From Flavonifractor sp963557075 (lineage in GTDB: Bacteria > Bacillota > Clostridia > Oscillospirales > Oscillospiraceae), in contig CAUWDA010000007.1 in assembly GCA_963557075.1 (NCBI GenBank), positions 9,930-73,929 on the forward strand: a stretch of 64,000 nucleotides of DNA. The letters are read 5' to 3'. Each line of letters begins with the position of its first letter. Positions within the stretch are counted from its first letter, which is position 1. The notes beneath the pieces are model-generated. The model was not told where the DNA came from. It worked only from the letters and a program-made list of their open reading frames with translations, and did no database searches. The position numbers and the translations under genes were made by a program. This document shows, piece by piece, positions 55,041 through 63,903 of this stretch.

Positions 55041-55973
55041 ATGGAACTGAAAAACTTTGATAATATCATCAGCCGTGTTCCCAAGCTGAGCAGCCCTCTG
55101 CGGGTGGTTCTGGCTGGTTCTGACGGCGAGAACATGCTCCAGGGTCTGTTCCAGGCACAGAAGGAGGGCTTTGTGCAGCCCGTTCTGGTGGGCGACCGGG
55201 CCCGCACCATGGTGCAGCTGGAAAAGCTGGGCCTGGAGAAGGAGCCCTACACCATGGTGGACACCGCTCCTGGCCACAATGTGACCCAGGCGGCCATCGA
55301 CGTGATCCACTGCGGCGAGGGCGACATCCTCATGCGGGGCAACATGCCCACTCGGGATTTCCTGATGCCCGTGCTGGACAAGAAGAATGGCCTGCGCACC
55401 GAGCGGCTCATGAGCCATGTGTCTCTGGCTTCCATCCCTGAGTATCCCAAGCTGCTGGCCCTGTCCGACATGACCATCATCGTTAACCCCAACCCCAGCC
55501 AGAAGAAGGCCATCATCAAGAACACCGCCGACGCCCTGAAGGCCTTCGGCTATGAGAATCCCAAGCTGGCTCTGATGGCTCTGGTGGAGAACGTCAACTT
55601 CCACATGCCCGACACCATCGAGGCCCAGCGCCTGGTGAGCGAGCAGAAGCAGCATCCCTTTGCCGACTGCGAGCTGTGGGGCCCCATCGCTTACGACCTC
55701 ATTATCTCCAAGGAGGCCTGCCGGCTGAAGAACTACGACTGCCCCTGGGCCGGCGGCGGCTTCGACGGCATCATCGCCCAGGATCTGATCGCAGCCAACA
55801 CTCTGGTGAAGAGCTGGCTCATCCACGCCCACGCCGTCACCTGCGGCGCCGTGGTGGGCGCCAAGGTGCCTATCGCGCTGACCTCCCGCTCCGCCAAGGC
55901 GGAGGAGAGCTTCCTCTCCCTGGTGTTCTGCGCCGTTCTGGACCAGTGGCGCAAGACCCAGCAGAACCAGTAA
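55041..55973 (+). CDS. ptb: Phosphate butyryl/acetyltransferase
   Basis: 310 residues from ATG 55041 (GAGG upstream); a longer frame from 54924 includes the promoter and is rejected. It belongs to the PTA/PTB family: MRGNMPTRDFLMPVLDKKNGLR, THIS-like SHVSLASIPEYPKLLALSDMTIIVNP and the C-terminal GAVVGAKVPIALTSRSAKAEES. The size fits Ptb better than the roughly 330-residue Pta. It interconverts an acyl-CoA with acyl-phosphate. No kinase gene (buk or ackA) is adjacent. With thl and ctfAB it points to butyrate metabolism. Confidence 0.82.
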   Translation: MELKNFDNIISRVPKLSSPLRVVLAGSDGENMLQGLFQAQKEGFVQPVLVGDRARTMVQLEKLGLEKEPYTMVDTAPGHNVTQAAIDVIHCGEGDILMRGNMPTRDFLMPVLDKKNGLRTERLMSHVSLASIPEYPKLLALSDMTIIVNPNPSQKKAIIKNTADALKAFGYENPKLALMALVENVNFHMPDTIEAQRLVSEQKQHPFADCELWGPIAYDLIISKEACRLKNYDCPWAGGGFDGIIAQDLIAANTLVKSWLIHAHAVTCGAVVGAKVPIALTSRSAKAEESFLSLVFCAVLDQWRKTQQNQ

Positions 55974-55992
55974 TCCCCTTCCGTATTCCATG

Positions 55993-56024
55993 AAAAAGGC
56001 CGGCGCGTCAGCGCCGGCCTTTTT
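55993..56024 (+). terminator. Terminator of ptb
   Basis: A 14-bp stem AAAAAGGCCGGCGC with its complement, 4-base loop, ending TTTTT. Confidence 0.92.
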
Positions 56025-56074
56025 GCGTGGCGGAAAAGCGGATGGGGACCGGTTATCCGGACGTCCAAAACGAC

Positions 56075-56267
56075 AAAAGGGCCTGTTGCAAAATTGACAT
56101 TCTGCACGAGTCCGTCATTGCGAGCCAGTGAGCACACTGGCGTGGCAATCCGTTTTCCCAGCAAATTGAGACGGATTCCCACGAAAAATGGCCGCCCGGT
56201 GGGCGGCCATTTTTCTCGGAATGACAGGCCTTTTGTACGGTTTGCGCATTTTGCAACAGGCCCTTTT
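56075..56267. mobile_element. 193-bp MITE-like element with 20-bp perfect terminal inverted repeats
   Basis: AAAAGGGCCTGTTGCAAAAT (56075-56094) and its exact complement (56248-56267) bound a gene-free block. Inside are a GTCATTGCGAG...GTGGCAATCCG motif, a repeat known from many unrelated bacterial genomes, and a strong symmetric hairpin AAAAATGGCCGCCC/GGGCGGCCATTTTT (56184-56214) with A and T runs that can act as a terminator for either strand. The right end lies 3 bases from the hydrogenase stop codon. No target-site duplication is visible. Confidence 0.75.
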
Positions 56268-56269
56268 AT

Positions 56270-58021
56270 TTACTTCAGATGGGAGAAGTCGTGCCGCTTG
56301 GGGCGGGCGTGATAATGGGTGTGGAGCAGCTCATGGGAGCGGTGGGACAGGGGCTCCCCAAAGAACTCCTCATAGATGGTGCGGATCTCCGGATTTTCGT
56401 GGCTCTTGCGCAGGGGAAGGCTCTTATCCAGCTCGTACAGAGCCTGGATGCGGGCGTCCCGGACGGCGTTGTTGGTGCCGATGGGCTGACCGCCGCCGCC
56501 GATGCAGCCGCCGGGGCAGGCCATGATCTCGATGAAGATGTAGTCGGCCTCGCCGCGCTCCACCCGGCGGATGATCTCCTCGGCATTCTTCAGACCGTTG
56601 GCCACAGCCACCTTCAGCGGGGTGCCGTTGAGGTCGATGGTGGCCTCCCTGATGGCGTTGACGTCGTTGCGGACCGCCTCAAACTCCAGGCGGGGCAGGG
56701 GCTGGCCGGTGTATACCTCATAAGCGGTGCGCAGAGCGGCCTCCATGACGCCGCCGGTGGCGCCGAAGATGGCGCCGGCGCCGGAGCCGATGCCCAGGGG
56801 GGAGTCGAACTCGCTGTCGGGCAGGACGGACAGGTCCAGGCCCTCGTAGCGGATCAGCTTGGCCAGCTCCCGGGTGGTGAGGACGAAGTCCACATCCTGA
56901 TAGCCGTCCCGGCCCAGCTCGGGCCGGCTGGCCTCGTACTTCTTGGCGGTACAGGGCATGACGGAGACCGACACGATGTCGTGGGGGTCCCAGCCCATCT
57001 TCTGGGCATAGTAGGTCTTGACCACGGCGCCGAACATGCCCTGGGGGCTCTTGGCGGTGGACAGGTTGTCGATCAGCTCGGGGTGGTGCTTCTCCAGATA
57101 AGTGACCCAGCCGGGGGAACAGGAGGTGATCATAGGCAGCTTGCCGCCGTTTTTGATGCGCTCCAGCAGCTCGCTGCCCTCCTCCATGATGGTCAGGTCG
57201 GCGGAGAAGTTGGTGTCAAACACCTTGTCGAAGCCCAGCATCTTTAGGGCGGTGACCATCTTGCCGGTGACGATGGCGCCCGGTTTCAGGCCGAACTCAT
57301 CGCCCAGGGCCACCCGCACGGAGGGGGCCACCTGGACCACCACGTGCTTGGAGGGGTCCTGAATGGCCCGCACCACATCGTTGGTGTTGTCCACCTCCAC
57401 GATGGCCCCTACGGGGCACACCAGGGAGCACTGGCCGCACAGCACACAGTCGGTCTGGTCCATGGGCAGGTCAAAGGCGGTGGTGATCTTGAAGTCGCCG
57501 GAGCGGCTGGAGGGAGTGAGGGCGGCGCAGCCCTGGACCTCGGCGCATACCTTTACGCAGCGGCCGCACTTGACGCACTTGGAGGGGTCCCGGACAATGG
57601 CGGGATTGTCGATACGCAGGGGCTCGTTGGAGGAGATGTCGGGCAGCTCGGGCAGCAGGCGGTTGAACCGGCGGCACAGATCCTGTAGTTCACAGCTGCC
57701 GTTGCGGGCGCAGGACAGGCAATTCTGCTTGTGGTCGGCCAGGATCAGGTCCAGCACGCCCACCTGAGCGTCATACACCTTCTTGGTGTCGGTAAAGACC
57801 TCCATGCCCTCCCACACCACGGTGGAGCAGGCGGCCAGCAGCTTGCGCTGGCCGGTGACCTCCACCATGCACATCCGGCAGTGGGCCTTGATGGTCTGGT
57901 CCGGGTGGTAGCACAGGTGGGGGATGTCGATGTTGAGCATTTTGGCCGCCTCGATGATGCGGGTGCCGGCGGGCACCTCCAGCGGCATGTGGTTGATGGT
58001 GAGATGTACCGTGTTGCTCAT
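56270..58021 (-). CDS. hydA: NADH-linked [FeFe] hydrogenase catalytic subunit
   Basis: 583 residues from ATG 58021. In order: N-terminal [2Fe-2S] domain (CYHPDQTIKAHCRMCMVEV), His-Cys3 cluster (HKQNCLSCARNGSCELQ), two [4Fe-4S] ferredoxin motifs (CVKCGRCVKVCAEVQ; CVLCGQCSLVCPVGA), then the H-cluster domain. L1 is TSCSPGW (about 299-305), L2 MPCTAKKYE (Cys357) and L3 MACPGGCIGGGGQP (Cys502, Cys506). It reduces protons or oxidises H2. There is no extra C-terminal cluster domain. It overlaps the NuoF-like gene by 4 bases. Confidence 0.95.
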   Translation of the reverse strand: MSNTVHLTINHMPLEVPAGTRIIEAAKMLNIDIPHLCYHPDQTIKAHCRMCMVEVTGQRKLLAACSTVVWEGMEVFTDTKKVYDAQVGVLDLILADHKQNCLSCARNGSCELQDLCRRFNRLLPELPDISSNEPLRIDNPAIVRDPSKCVKCGRCVKVCAEVQGCAALTPSSRSGDFKITTAFDLPMDQTDCVLCGQCSLVCPVGAIVEVDNTNDVVRAIQDPSKHVVVQVAPSVRVALGDEFGLKPGAIVTGKMVTALKMLGFDKVFDTNFSADLTIMEEGSELLERIKNGGKLPMITSCSPGWVTYLEKHHPELIDNLSTAKSPQGMFGAVVKTYYAQKMGWDPHDIVSVSVMPCTAKKYEASRPELGRDGYQDVDFVLTTRELAKLIRYEGLDLSVLPDSEFDSPLGIGSGAGAIFGATGGVMEAALRTAYEVYTGQPLPRLEFEAVRNDVNAIREATIDLNGTPLKVAVANGLKNAEEIIRRVERGEADYIFIEIMACPGGCIGGGGQPIGTNNAVRDARIQALYELDKSLPLRKSHENPEIRTIYEEFFGEPLSHRSHELLHTHYHARPKRHDFSHLK

Positions 58022-59283
58022 CGGACCGCGACCTCCTCTTTGACGGCAAAGACTTCGGGGAAACGCTTCATAGCGGACAGCAGGGCGGATTGAGCCGTCT
58101 CGCCCAGGCCGCACAGGGATGCACAGGACATGATGTCGGCGAACTTCTTCAGGGTATCCACATCCTTCTGGGTGTGGGTGCCGGCGGCGATCTTGTCCAG
58201 CAGCATGGCGATGTGGCGGTTGCCCTCCCGGCAGGGGGTGCACTGGCCGCAGCTCTCGTGGGAGAAGAACTCCTGGGTCATGCGGAGAAAGCCGATGACG
58301 CTGGTGCGCTCGTCCACCACCAGCACCGCGCCGGAGCCGATGGCGGTGAGATCGGCCTGCCGCATCCCCTTATAGGTATAGGGGGTGTCCAGCTGGGCGG
58401 GGGAGCAGATGCGCCCGGAGGCGCCGCCCAGCTGCACCAGGCGCAGGGGATAGCTGGGGTCCTCCATGCCGCCGGCCAGGTCGTAGATGATCTCCCGGAT
58501 GGTGATGCCGAAGGGGACCTCAAAGACGCCGGGGTTCTTTACGTTGCCGGATACCGAGATCATCTTGGTGCCGGGGCAGTCCTCGGTGCCCTGGCGCTTG
58601 TAGTAGCCCTCGTCGTCCAGCAGCAGAGGGGCGACCAGGGAGAGGGACTCCACGTTGTTGACGCAGGTGGGCAGGTGGAACACGCCGCACTGCTTGATGA
58701 AGGGGGGCTTCATACGGGGACGGCCCGCCTTGCCTTCCACCGACTCGGCCAGGGCGGAACCCTCGCCGCAGACGTAGGCGCCGGCGCCGGAGTAGAGGTG
58801 GATGCGGTAGTTCAGACCGGAGCCCAGGATATTGTCCCCCAGGTAGCCGGCCTGCTCGCACTGGGCGATGGCGGACAGCAGGCGGGGACGCAGGTGGGAA
58901 TACTCCTCGCGCATATAGATGTAGCCGTTGTCGGCGCCCACAGACCAGCCGGCGATGATCATGCCCTCCAGCAGCTGATAGGGGTCCTGGGTGAGCAGCT
59001 CCCGGTCCTTGAAGGTGCCGGGCTCGCCCTCGTCGGCGTTGCACACCACGCACTTGTGGGGGCCCTTTACCGCCCGGGCCTGATGCCACTTCTTTCCCAT
59101 GTCGTAGGCGGCGCCACCGCGGCCCTGGACGCCGTTGGCGGCCAGCACGTCGGCGATCTGGTCGCCGTCCATGGTCAGCGCCCTGCGCAGGGCGGTAAAA
59201 CCGCCGATGGATTCATAGCTCTTCAGACAGTCCGGATCGTATTTGCCGAAGTTGCGGGTGATAAAGCAGACATTCTCTCTCAT
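58018..59283 (-). CDS. hydB: NuoF-like NADH-binding subunit of the hydrogenase
   Basis: 421 residues. The NADH/FMN regions are GRGGAAYDMGKKW and GAGAYVCGEGSALAES, and the [4Fe-4S] site is ESCGQCTPCREG plus a distal Cys. Unlike the larger HydB of bifurcating enzymes it has neither an N-terminal thioredoxin-like [2Fe-2S] domain nor a C-terminal 2x[4Fe-4S] domain, so it is close to respiratory NuoF in size. It lies between the NuoE-like and catalytic genes. Confidence 0.93.
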   Translation of the reverse strand: MRENVCFITRNFGKYDPDCLKSYESIGGFTALRRALTMDGDQIADVLAANGVQGRGGAAYDMGKKWHQARAVKGPHKCVVCNADEGEPGTFKDRELLTQDPYQLLEGMIIAGWSVGADNGYIYMREEYSHLRPRLLSAIAQCEQAGYLGDNILGSGLNYRIHLYSGAGAYVCGEGSALAESVEGKAGRPRMKPPFIKQCGVFHLPTCVNNVESLSLVAPLLLDDEGYYKRQGTEDCPGTKMISVSGNVKNPGVFEVPFGITIREIIYDLAGGMEDPSYPLRLVQLGGASGRICSPAQLDTPYTYKGMRQADLTAIGSGAVLVVDERTSVIGFLRMTQEFFSHESCGQCTPCREGNRHIAMLLDKIAAGTHTQKDVDTLKKFADIMSCASLCGLGETAQSALLSAMKRFPEVFAVKEEVAVR

Positions 59284-59295
59284 ACCGGCACCCCC

Positions 59296-59796
59296 TTAAT
59301 TGAGCTGCTGGAGCATATTCAGGATACGCTCCTCGCTGTCCAGATGGCCGTATACCACGCCGTTGACCCGCACGGCGGGGGACACGTCGCAGGCCCCGAA
59401 GCAGGGCACTTTTTCGATGGAGAACCGCCCGTCATAGGTGACCTCGCCCACCTCCAGGTTGAGCAGCCGCTTCAGGGTCTCCACCAGAGTGTCACTGTCC
59501 TTCACCCGGCAGGGGGCGGAGTTGCACACCTCCAGGGTGAACTTGGCCCGGGGCTTGTCGTGGAGAGCGGTGTAGAAGGAGATCACGTCGTACACCTGGG
59601 TGGGCTTGACGCCCAGCTTCTCCGCCACATAGTAGGCGGCGGACTCGGGGATGTAGTGCCGCTCCACGGCGGCTTCCACGTCCAGCAGGATGCCCACCAG
59701 CTGGGTGGGGTCTTCGTCGTGGGCGGCGAGGATCCCGTCGATCTTGCGGGCCAGATCCTGGTCCAGCGCGTCGGCGGCTTGGTTGAATGGCTTCAT
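59296..59796 (-). CDS. hydC: NuoE-like [2Fe-2S] subunit of the hydrogenase
   Basis: 166 residues from ATG 59796 (GGAGG upstream). The thioredoxin-like fold has the cluster ligands VCNSAPCR (Cys-x4-Cys) and PCFGACDVSPAVRVN (Cys-x3-Cys). The helical N-terminus ends in YDVISFYTALHDKPRAK, as in NuoE. It is the first gene of the hydC-hydB-hydA operon. Confidence 0.93.
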   Translation of the reverse strand: MKPFNQAADALDQDLARKIDGILAAHDEDPTQLVGILLDVEAAVERHYIPESAAYYVAEKLGVKPTQVYDVISFYTALHDKPRAKFTLEVCNSAPCRVKDSDTLVETLKRLLNLEVGEVTYDGRFSIEKVPCFGACDVSPAVRVNGVVYGHLDSEERILNMLQQLN

Positions 59797-59892
59797 AGGG
59801 GCGCCTCCTCTTTGTTGAATCTGTCCCGTTCGGAGGGAGGGACACTTACCAAAAGGTGATTGGTTCAATGAATAAACTAAAAAGTTTTTACA

Positions 59893-59921
59893 AGTATAGC
59901 AAGCTGTTGCAAAAAAAGCAA
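59893..59921 (-). promoter_or_regulatory. Promoter of the hydrogenase operon
   Basis: Minus strand TTGCTT, 17 bases, TATACT with an extended TGC, about 100 bases upstream of hydC. Confidence 0.7.
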
Positions 59922-60061
59922 TGCTTACTTTTCGGTTTGTATAAGACGGCAAAAACCGGGCAGGATAGAAAGGACCCGTTGGATCATTGAGACGAACGGC
60001 ACAAGGCCGGCCTGCCGCGCGGCCCATGGGCCGGAGCAGAACGGGGAAAGGAGGGAGCGCG

Positions 60062-61579
60062 GTGGACAGCAGACAGACGGAGGGACAGACCCATCCCCAC
60101 CCCCGGCGGGAGCCCCGCTATCCGGGGCCGGTGACGCTGGCCCGGCTGGAGGAGATCTTCCGGGACTGTGTGGACTTTGTGCATCGGACAGTTTGGGTAG
60201 GGGAGGACCCGGGACGGCAGGTGACGCTGTGCTACCTCAGCGGCATGGCGCGGATGGAGCGGGTCAGCGACTACCTGCTCCGGCCCATGGCTCAGGACCG
60301 GGAACTGACCCAATGCGCCGGGACGGCGGCCCTGATGGAGCGGATGCGCCAGGGGACGCTGTATAACCTGACGGTGGAGGCAAGGGACAGCCTGGATCAG
60401 GTGGTCTTTGACCTGGTGGCCGGGTGGTGCGTGCTGCTGTTTCCCGGGGAATCTACGGTGCTGTCCTGTTTTACCGGCACCGAGGAGAAGCGCTCCATCT
60501 CCCCGCCGGACAATGAGACAGTGCTCAAGGGAGCCAAGGACGCCTTTGTGGAGAGCGTACGCACCAACACCAGCATCGTCCGCCGCCACCTGAAGGCGCC
60601 GGAGCTGCGCATCCAGGAGCAGCTGGTGGGGCGGCAGTCGGTGACTACGGTGGATCTCCTATATATAGAGGGGATCACCAACCCCCACCTGGTGGAACAG
60701 GTGGCCGCCCAGCTGCGGGACATCGACATCGACGGGGTGTTCTCCACCGGGGCCATTGAGGAGTATATCGTCCCTGCCCAGCGCACGCCCTTCCCCCTGC
60801 TCCAGTACACCCAGCGCTCCGACCGGTTCTGCGCCGGGCTGGCCCAGGGCCGGGTGGGGATCCTCATTGACGGCATCCCTTTGGGCTATCTGGCCCCGGC
60901 GGTGCTGGGCAACTTCCTTCAGGCGCCCCAGGACAAGTCCTCCAGCTGGCTGCTGGCCACTGCCCTGACGGTGCTGCGCTATTTCTGTATGCTGGCCACC
61001 CTGCTGCTGCCCGCCCTCTATGTCGCCATGGTCACCTTTCACCAGGAGATGATCCCCACCCGCCTGGCCCTGTCCATCATCGAGGCCAAGCAGAATGTCC
61101 CCTTCCGCTCCTCCTTTGAAGTCGTTGTGCTGCTGCTGGCCTTTGAGATCCTCCAGGAGGCGGGGCTGCGGCTGCCCCAGTCCATCGGCCAGACCGTATC
61201 CATCATCGGCGGCCTGGTGGTAGGTACGGCGGCGGTGGAGGCCAAGATCGTCTCCCCGGCGGTGCTCATCGTGGTGGCGGTGGCGGGGATCGCCGGGTAT
61301 ACCATGCCCTCCCAGGAGTTTGGGAGCGCCCTGCGGATCTGGCGGTTTGCTCTGGTGCTGCTGGCCAGCGCTGCGGGGCTGTTCGGCGTTGTCATGGGGA
61401 CGGCGGTGCTCATCATTCACCTGGCGGGCATCGAAAGCTTTGGCGTGCCCTACCTCACCCCCTTTGCAGTGGGGACGGGGCCGGATCCCAGAGCACATGT
61501 ATTTCTGCGGCGGCCCATGCCTCAGATCAAGGACCGGCCCTCCGCCCTCAAGCCCCGGAACAGGAGGAAGCAGCGGTGA
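60062..61579 (+). CDS. gerKA: GerA-family spore germination protein, A subunit
   Basis: 505 residues from GTG 60062 (GGAGG 7 bases before). A soluble N-terminal region (about 1-290) ends with SDRFCAGLAQGRVGILIDGIP, and about five membrane segments follow in 290-470. It forms the germinant receptor of the spore inner membrane with the B and C subunits. The stop overlaps gerKC by 4 bases. The nutrient sensed is unknown. Confidence 0.94.
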   Translation: MDSRQTEGQTHPHPRREPRYPGPVTLARLEEIFRDCVDFVHRTVWVGEDPGRQVTLCYLSGMARMERVSDYLLRPMAQDRELTQCAGTAALMERMRQGTLYNLTVEARDSLDQVVFDLVAGWCVLLFPGESTVLSCFTGTEEKRSISPPDNETVLKGAKDAFVESVRTNTSIVRRHLKAPELRIQEQLVGRQSVTTVDLLYIEGITNPHLVEQVAAQLRDIDIDGVFSTGAIEEYIVPAQRTPFPLLQYTQRSDRFCAGLAQGRVGILIDGIPLGYLAPAVLGNFLQAPQDKSSSWLLATALTVLRYFCMLATLLLPALYVAMVTFHQEMIPTRLALSIIEAKQNVPFRSSFEVVVLLLAFEILQEAGLRLPQSIGQTVSIIGGLVVGTAAVEAKIVSPAVLIVVAVAGIAGYTMPSQEFGSALRIWRFALVLLASAAGLFGVVMGTAVLIIHLAGIESFGVPYLTPFAVGTGPDPRAHVFLRRPMPQIKDRPSALKPRNRRKQR

Positions 61580-62649
61580 AGAAGCTCTGTCTGCTGATCC
61601 TGGCCCTGCTGATCCCCCTGACCGGCTGCCGCCGGTACCCCGGCATCCTGCCCTACGCCAGGGAGATCGAGGACATGGAGCTGATCCGCACGCTGGGGGT
61701 GGATGGACTGGAGGGGGATGCTGTACACGTCACCGCCGCCGGTGGAGACGGCGGTGCGGGGGAGGTGTCGGCCAGCCGGGCCGGCTCCGTCAGCGCCGCT
61801 GTGCTGGCGCTTCAGCGGGAGGGGGACTGCTACCGCTACTTCGGCCACGTCACCCAGCTGCTGCTGGGGGAGGAGCTGGCCCGGCGGAGCGCCGTACCCC
61901 CGCTGGAGTATGTGCTGCGGGATGTGGAGATGCGTCTGGAGACCGCCCTCTATCTGGTGCGGGATGGTACGGCGGAGCAGGCCATCAGGGCCGCCGCCGA
62001 AGAGGGTTCCGCCACTGACCGGCTGGAGGCGCTGGCCGACAACGCGGGACTCACCGCAAGCTCCATGCCCCGGACGGTAAAGGATGTATTGGCGGACCTG
62101 GACCGGCAGGGGGCCTCCTTTCTGCCCGCTGTGCGGCCCGATGGGGCCCTCGCCGCTGCCGGATACGGCATCCTGCGGGAAGGGAAGCTGGTGGGTTGGG
62201 CAGAGGGGGACGCCGCCCTGGGCGTCAACCTGATTTTCGGCAAGACCGACGCCGATGTGGTGGAGGTGGAGATCCCCGGCGGCCGGGCCGTCCTGCGGGT
62301 GGTGGGGGCGTCCGCCGCAGTCCGTCCCCTCTGGCAGGGGAAGCGCCTGACCGGGTTTCGGGTCTGCTGCCGGGTGGACGCCAATCTGGCGGAGGGGGAG
62401 AGCGCCCCTGACGAGGAGACCCGCGCAGCTTTGGAGGAGGCCCTGGCCCGGACGACAGAGGCCCGGGTGACCGCCGCGCTGGAGTGTGCCGGTGCGCTGG
62501 ACGCCGATTTTCTGGGGCTGCGGCCTGCCGCCGCCCTGCGGGCCCCCTGGCGGAAGGAAGTACTGCTGGGCAGCCGTTCTCTGAAGGGGCTGAAAATGGA
62601 GACCGCTGTCCAGACGGAAATCCGCCGCAGCTACCACGCTGACGGATAA
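61576..62649 (+). CDS. gerKC: GerC-family spore germination lipoprotein
   Basis: 357 residues from GTG 61576. The signal peptide has lipobox LTGC. The Ger(x)C fold is recognisable by the opening EIEDMELIRTLGVDG and the C-terminal part TRAALEEALARTTEARVTAALE. It is the middle gene of the A-C-B operon. Confidence 0.9.
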   Translation: MKKLCLLILALLIPLTGCRRYPGILPYAREIEDMELIRTLGVDGLEGDAVHVTAAGGDGGAGEVSASRAGSVSAAVLALQREGDCYRYFGHVTQLLLGEELARRSAVPPLEYVLRDVEMRLETALYLVRDGTAEQAIRAAAEEGSATDRLEALADNAGLTASSMPRTVKDVLADLDRQGASFLPAVRPDGALAAAGYGILREGKLVGWAEGDAALGVNLIFGKTDADVVEVEIPGGRAVLRVVGASAAVRPLWQGKRLTGFRVCCRVDANLAEGESAPDEETRAALEEALARTTEARVTAALECAGALDADFLGLRPAAALRAPWRKEVLLGSRSLKGLKMETAVQTEIRRSYHADG

Positions 62650-62693
62650 ACGGATAAAGAGGGTATGTGCTCCATGGAGAAAGGGGTGAAACT

Positions 62694-63794
62694 GTGACTG
62701 ACGACCGTATTTCGCTGCGGCAGCTTTTGACCTTGACCTTTGCCGCGCTGCTGTCCCCCGCGGTACAGGTGCTCCCCGGACTCACGGCCCGCCGGGCCGG
62801 TGTGGGAGGGTGGCTGGCTGCGCTGCTGGCGCTTCCGGTGCTGCTGCTCCTGTGCTGGGGGCTTTGGGTCCTGTGCCGGGGCGGCCCGGGGAAGGGAGGA
62901 CTGCCCTGTGCTGCCCAGCGGCTGCTGGGGCCCGCTGCTGGGCGGGGGCTGTGCCTGATTTATCTGCTCTGGGGGATATGGCTGCTGGCCGCCAATGCCA
63001 GACAGGCGGCCCGGCGGTTTCTTACCATCAGCTACCGCAACGGCTCTATGCTCCTCTTTCTGTTTGTACTGCTGGGCGTGTCCTTCTGGCTGGCACGTAA
63101 GCCGGTGCGGGCACTGGCCCGGGCCGGGGAGGTGTTCTTTCTGGCGCTGTCCGTCGGCCTGGCTCTGTCGCTGGGGCTGGGGGCGTTCCAGGTCGAGGCG
63201 GTAAATCTGCTGCCGGTATGGCTGGAGGATCTGCCCGCCGCCGGCGGGGCGGCCCTGCCGGTGCTGGGTCTGCTGGGCTATGCAGTCTTTGCCGCCTGCC
63301 TGGGGGGACATGTGATCTCCCAGGAGCATGGCCGGCGGACCCTCCTGCGCTGGGCGACCGGTCTGTGCCTTACCCTGACCGGCTTGCAGATCGTCTGCCT
63401 GGGCAGCTTCGGCCCCGGTCTGGCCGGGCGGATAGACACTCCTTTTTATATGATGGTAAGAGGTGTTGGCTTTGAGGGCACCTTTCAGCGGATCGAGTCG
63501 GTGATCATCGCCCTGTGGGCCCTCTCCGATCTGGCGCTGCTGACGCTGCTGACCTGCGCCTGTGGGCTGCTGGCCCAGACGGTCTTTGGAATAAGGCGCC
63601 GGTCTGTCGCCACGGTGCCCGTATTTCTGCTGGGTGCGGCAGGGGCGGTGGTATTCTTTCCAGATGCGTTTACACTGGACTGGGCGCTGGAGGGACCGGC
63701 TTTATGGGGAGGAGTCGTGCTGGGTTTTATGGTCCCTCTGCTGCTGGCAGCGGGTATCTATAGAAAGGAACAGAGGACAGATGGCATATATTGA
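62694..63794 (+). CDS. gerKB: GerB-family spore germination permease subunit
   Basis: 366 residues from GTG 62694, placed by AAAGGGGTG upstream; an in-frame GTG at 62667 is the alternative. About ten transmembrane segments are present, as in the APC-type GerB subunits (ISLRQLLTLTFAALLSP at the start; WLARKPVRALARAGEVFF). It closes the germination operon. No terminator is seen before the next promoter. Confidence 0.9.
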   Translation: MTDDRISLRQLLTLTFAALLSPAVQVLPGLTARRAGVGGWLAALLALPVLLLLCWGLWVLCRGGPGKGGLPCAAQRLLGPAAGRGLCLIYLLWGIWLLAANARQAARRFLTISYRNGSMLLFLFVLLGVSFWLARKPVRALARAGEVFFLALSVGLALSLGLGAFQVEAVNLLPVWLEDLPAAGGAALPVLGLLGYAVFAACLGGHVISQEHGRRTLLRWATGLCLTLTGLQIVCLGSFGPGLAGRIDTPFYMMVRGVGFEGTFQRIESVIIALWALSDLALLTLLTCACGLLAQTVFGIRRRSVATVPVFLLGAAGAVVFFPDAFTLDWALEGPALWGGVVLGFMVPLLLAAGIYRKEQRTDGIY

Positions 63795-63874
63795 GGTTTA
63801 TTGGAGTCAGAAGCCCTATATATGGATGGGATCAGCCTGAGCAGAAAAAAGGAAAGAAAGAATGAAGAAAAGTG

Positions 63875-63903
63875 TTGACAAACGTGGCGTGGGGTGGTAT
63901 TCT
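63875..63903 (+). promoter_or_regulatory. Strong promoter with rRNA-like leader at the right edge
   Basis: Consensus TTGACA (63875-63880), 17 bases, TATTCT (63898-63903). Downstream lies a gene-free stretch containing CACTGAAAACTGGATC, similar to leaders ahead of 16S rRNA in Firmicutes. An rRNA operon probably begins just beyond base 64000. Confidence 0.6.

Noticed and set aside
57110..57130. L1 motif TSCSPGW of the hydrogenase, with Ser in place of the second Cys
   Set aside because: The published L1 signature for [FeFe] hydrogenases allows Cys or Ser at this position, so it is a known variant rather than a defect.
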